A DNA stretch of 11,276 nt from Candidatus Omnitrophota bacterium (GTDB taxonomy: Bacteria; Omnitrophota; Gorgyraeia; Gygaellales; Profunditerraquicolaceae), in the NCBI GenBank assembly GCA_030691585.1, contig JAUYEC010000045.1:1-11276 (forward strand), given 5' to 3'. Below, one piece after another: positions 10,697 through 11,276 of the stretch (position 1 is the first letter of the stretch; each line of letters starts with the position of its first letter). The translations under genes were made by a program, and so were the position numbers. The notes beneath the pieces are model-generated. The model saw only the letters and a list, made by a program, of their open reading frames with translations, ran no database searches and was not told the origin of the DNA.

Positions 10697-10763
10697 TCGT
10701 CGTTCGTATTCCGTCGTTCGTCGTTCGTTTATACGAAATACGGTATACGGACGACGAAAGACG
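10697..10763. repeat. 7-bp-periodic repeat between smpB and ssrA
   Basis: On the plus strand nine 7-mers follow one another: TCGTCGT, TCGTATT, CCGTCGT, TCGTCGT, TCGTTTA, then TACGAAA, TACGGTA, TACGGAC, GACGAAA. The first half (YCGTNNN) and second half (NACGNNN) are roughly inverted. The tract ends 7 bases before the tmRNA 5' end, where promoter elements for ssrA would be expected; no clear promoter is seen, so ssrA may depend on read-through from smpB. Confidence 0.68.
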
Positions 10764-10767
10764 TAAT

Positions 10768-11226
10768 TTAAGCTTTTCTTCTTCCTTTCATCGCTCTACG
10801 CATCTCAAGATCCTGTTCCCTGCGCTTGATGTCATCCCGTTTATCGTAGAGCTTCTTTCCTTTACAAAGAGCAATCTCAATTTTGACAAAACCGCGCGGG
10901 TTAAAATATGCCTTTAGCGGGATAAGTGTCGTGCCGCCCTGCCCTGCCTGGCCCATCAATTTACTGATCTGTTTTTTATGCAAGAGCAATTTACGCGGCC
11001 GCACCGGGTCAACATTTAAGTAACTCGCTTCGGCATAAGGGCTTACGTGCGCGTTAAATAAAACCACTTCCCCCGCGTCCACCCGCGCAAAGCTGTCATC
11101 CATATTCATCCGGCCCGCGCGCATGGACTTTACTTCGCTGCCCTTAAGCTCAATGCCGCATTCTATGCTTTCTAAGATCGCGTAATCACGGTGGGCCTTG
11201 CGGTTTGTGGCAATAATAGAGCTCAT
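10768..11226 (-). CDS. smpB: SsrA-binding protein SmpB
   Basis: SmpB binds tmRNA and places it in the A site of stalled ribosomes. The 152 residues show all family blocks: 'NRKAHRDYAI' (8-17), 'GIELKGSEVKSMRAG' (24-38), 'DPVRPRKLLLHKKQI' near 73-87, 'GFVKIEIALCKGKKLYDKRDDIKRRE' near 112-137, and the basic C-terminal tail that enters the mRNA channel. It is transcribed toward ssrA with only a 77-bp repeat-filled gap, a common arrangement. Only a weak purine stretch (GGTAAG) precedes the ATG. The final 50 bp of the window upstream hold no gene that I can recognise. Confidence 0.97.
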   Translation of the reverse strand: MSSIIATNRKAHRDYAILESIECGIELKGSEVKSMRAGRMNMDDSFARVDAGEVVLFNAHVSPYAEASYLNVDPVRPRKLLLHKKQISKLMGQAGQGGTTLIPLKAYFNPRGFVKIEIALCKGKKLYDKRDDIKRREQDLEMRRAMKGRRKA

Positions 11227-11276
11227 CTTACCATAACGAAAGTGAAATATATACTTAAAAATACCGGCAGGGTGAC

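Overview
The window is an almost entirely minus-strand stretch of a diderm, probably anaerobic bacterium. The evidence is a lipoprotein cell-wall amidase, an AsmA/DUF748-like membrane-anchored protein, a two-subunit class I (Fe-S) fumarase and compact housekeeping operons broken up by many short palindromic repeats. The style resembles uncultivated phyla such as Omnitrophota; that placement is an inference from gene style only.

Layout, in transcription order from the right edge: smpB (SsrA-binding protein); ssrA (tmRNA), which is unusually long; a mosaic of palindromes; a small GIY-YIG nuclease gene; then a tight run of amidase lipoprotein, murI, queD and queC with 4-10 bp overlaps; a perfect palindrome; queE; a 7-bp-periodic repeat; queF; fumarase alpha; two palindromes; fumarase beta; rph and rdgB (joined as TAAATG); tRNA-Pro(TGG); a secreted TPR protein; a tRNA-Arg(TCT) gene split by a group I intron that carries a PD-(D/E)XK homing endonuclease; and the 5' part of an AsmA/DUF748-like gene that leaves the window at base 1.

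Functionally the window groups trans-translation (smpB+ssrA), peptidoglycan synthesis and remodelling (murI, amidase), the queuosine precursor pathway from the 6-carboxytetrahydropterin step to preQ1 (queD, queE, queC, queF), fumarate/malate interconversion, and 3' RNA processing plus nucleotide sanitation (rph, rdgB).

The unusual content lies in and around the RNA genes and repeats. (1) An apparently complete group I intron sits inside the tRNA-Arg anticodon, with P1-P9 assignable by eye. Its endonuclease ORF runs through the catalytic core. (2) A hairpin repeat family has covarying arms and an invariant TTC on the 3' side of an internal loop. Two copies sit inside the tmRNA motif GACUAAGC/AUGUAG, one supplies the rph Shine-Dalgarno sequence, and one lies in the tRNA-Pro leader. 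(3) Both tRNA genes have a related element inserted exactly at their 5' end, flanked by a copy of the tRNA's own first 11-15 bases. (4) A 7-bp-periodic repeat occurs at three loci, once in frame inside fumarase alpha. (5) TGTAGGG palindromes provide the stop codons of queC and fumarase alpha. (6) The tmRNA predicts a very long tag with an atypical end.
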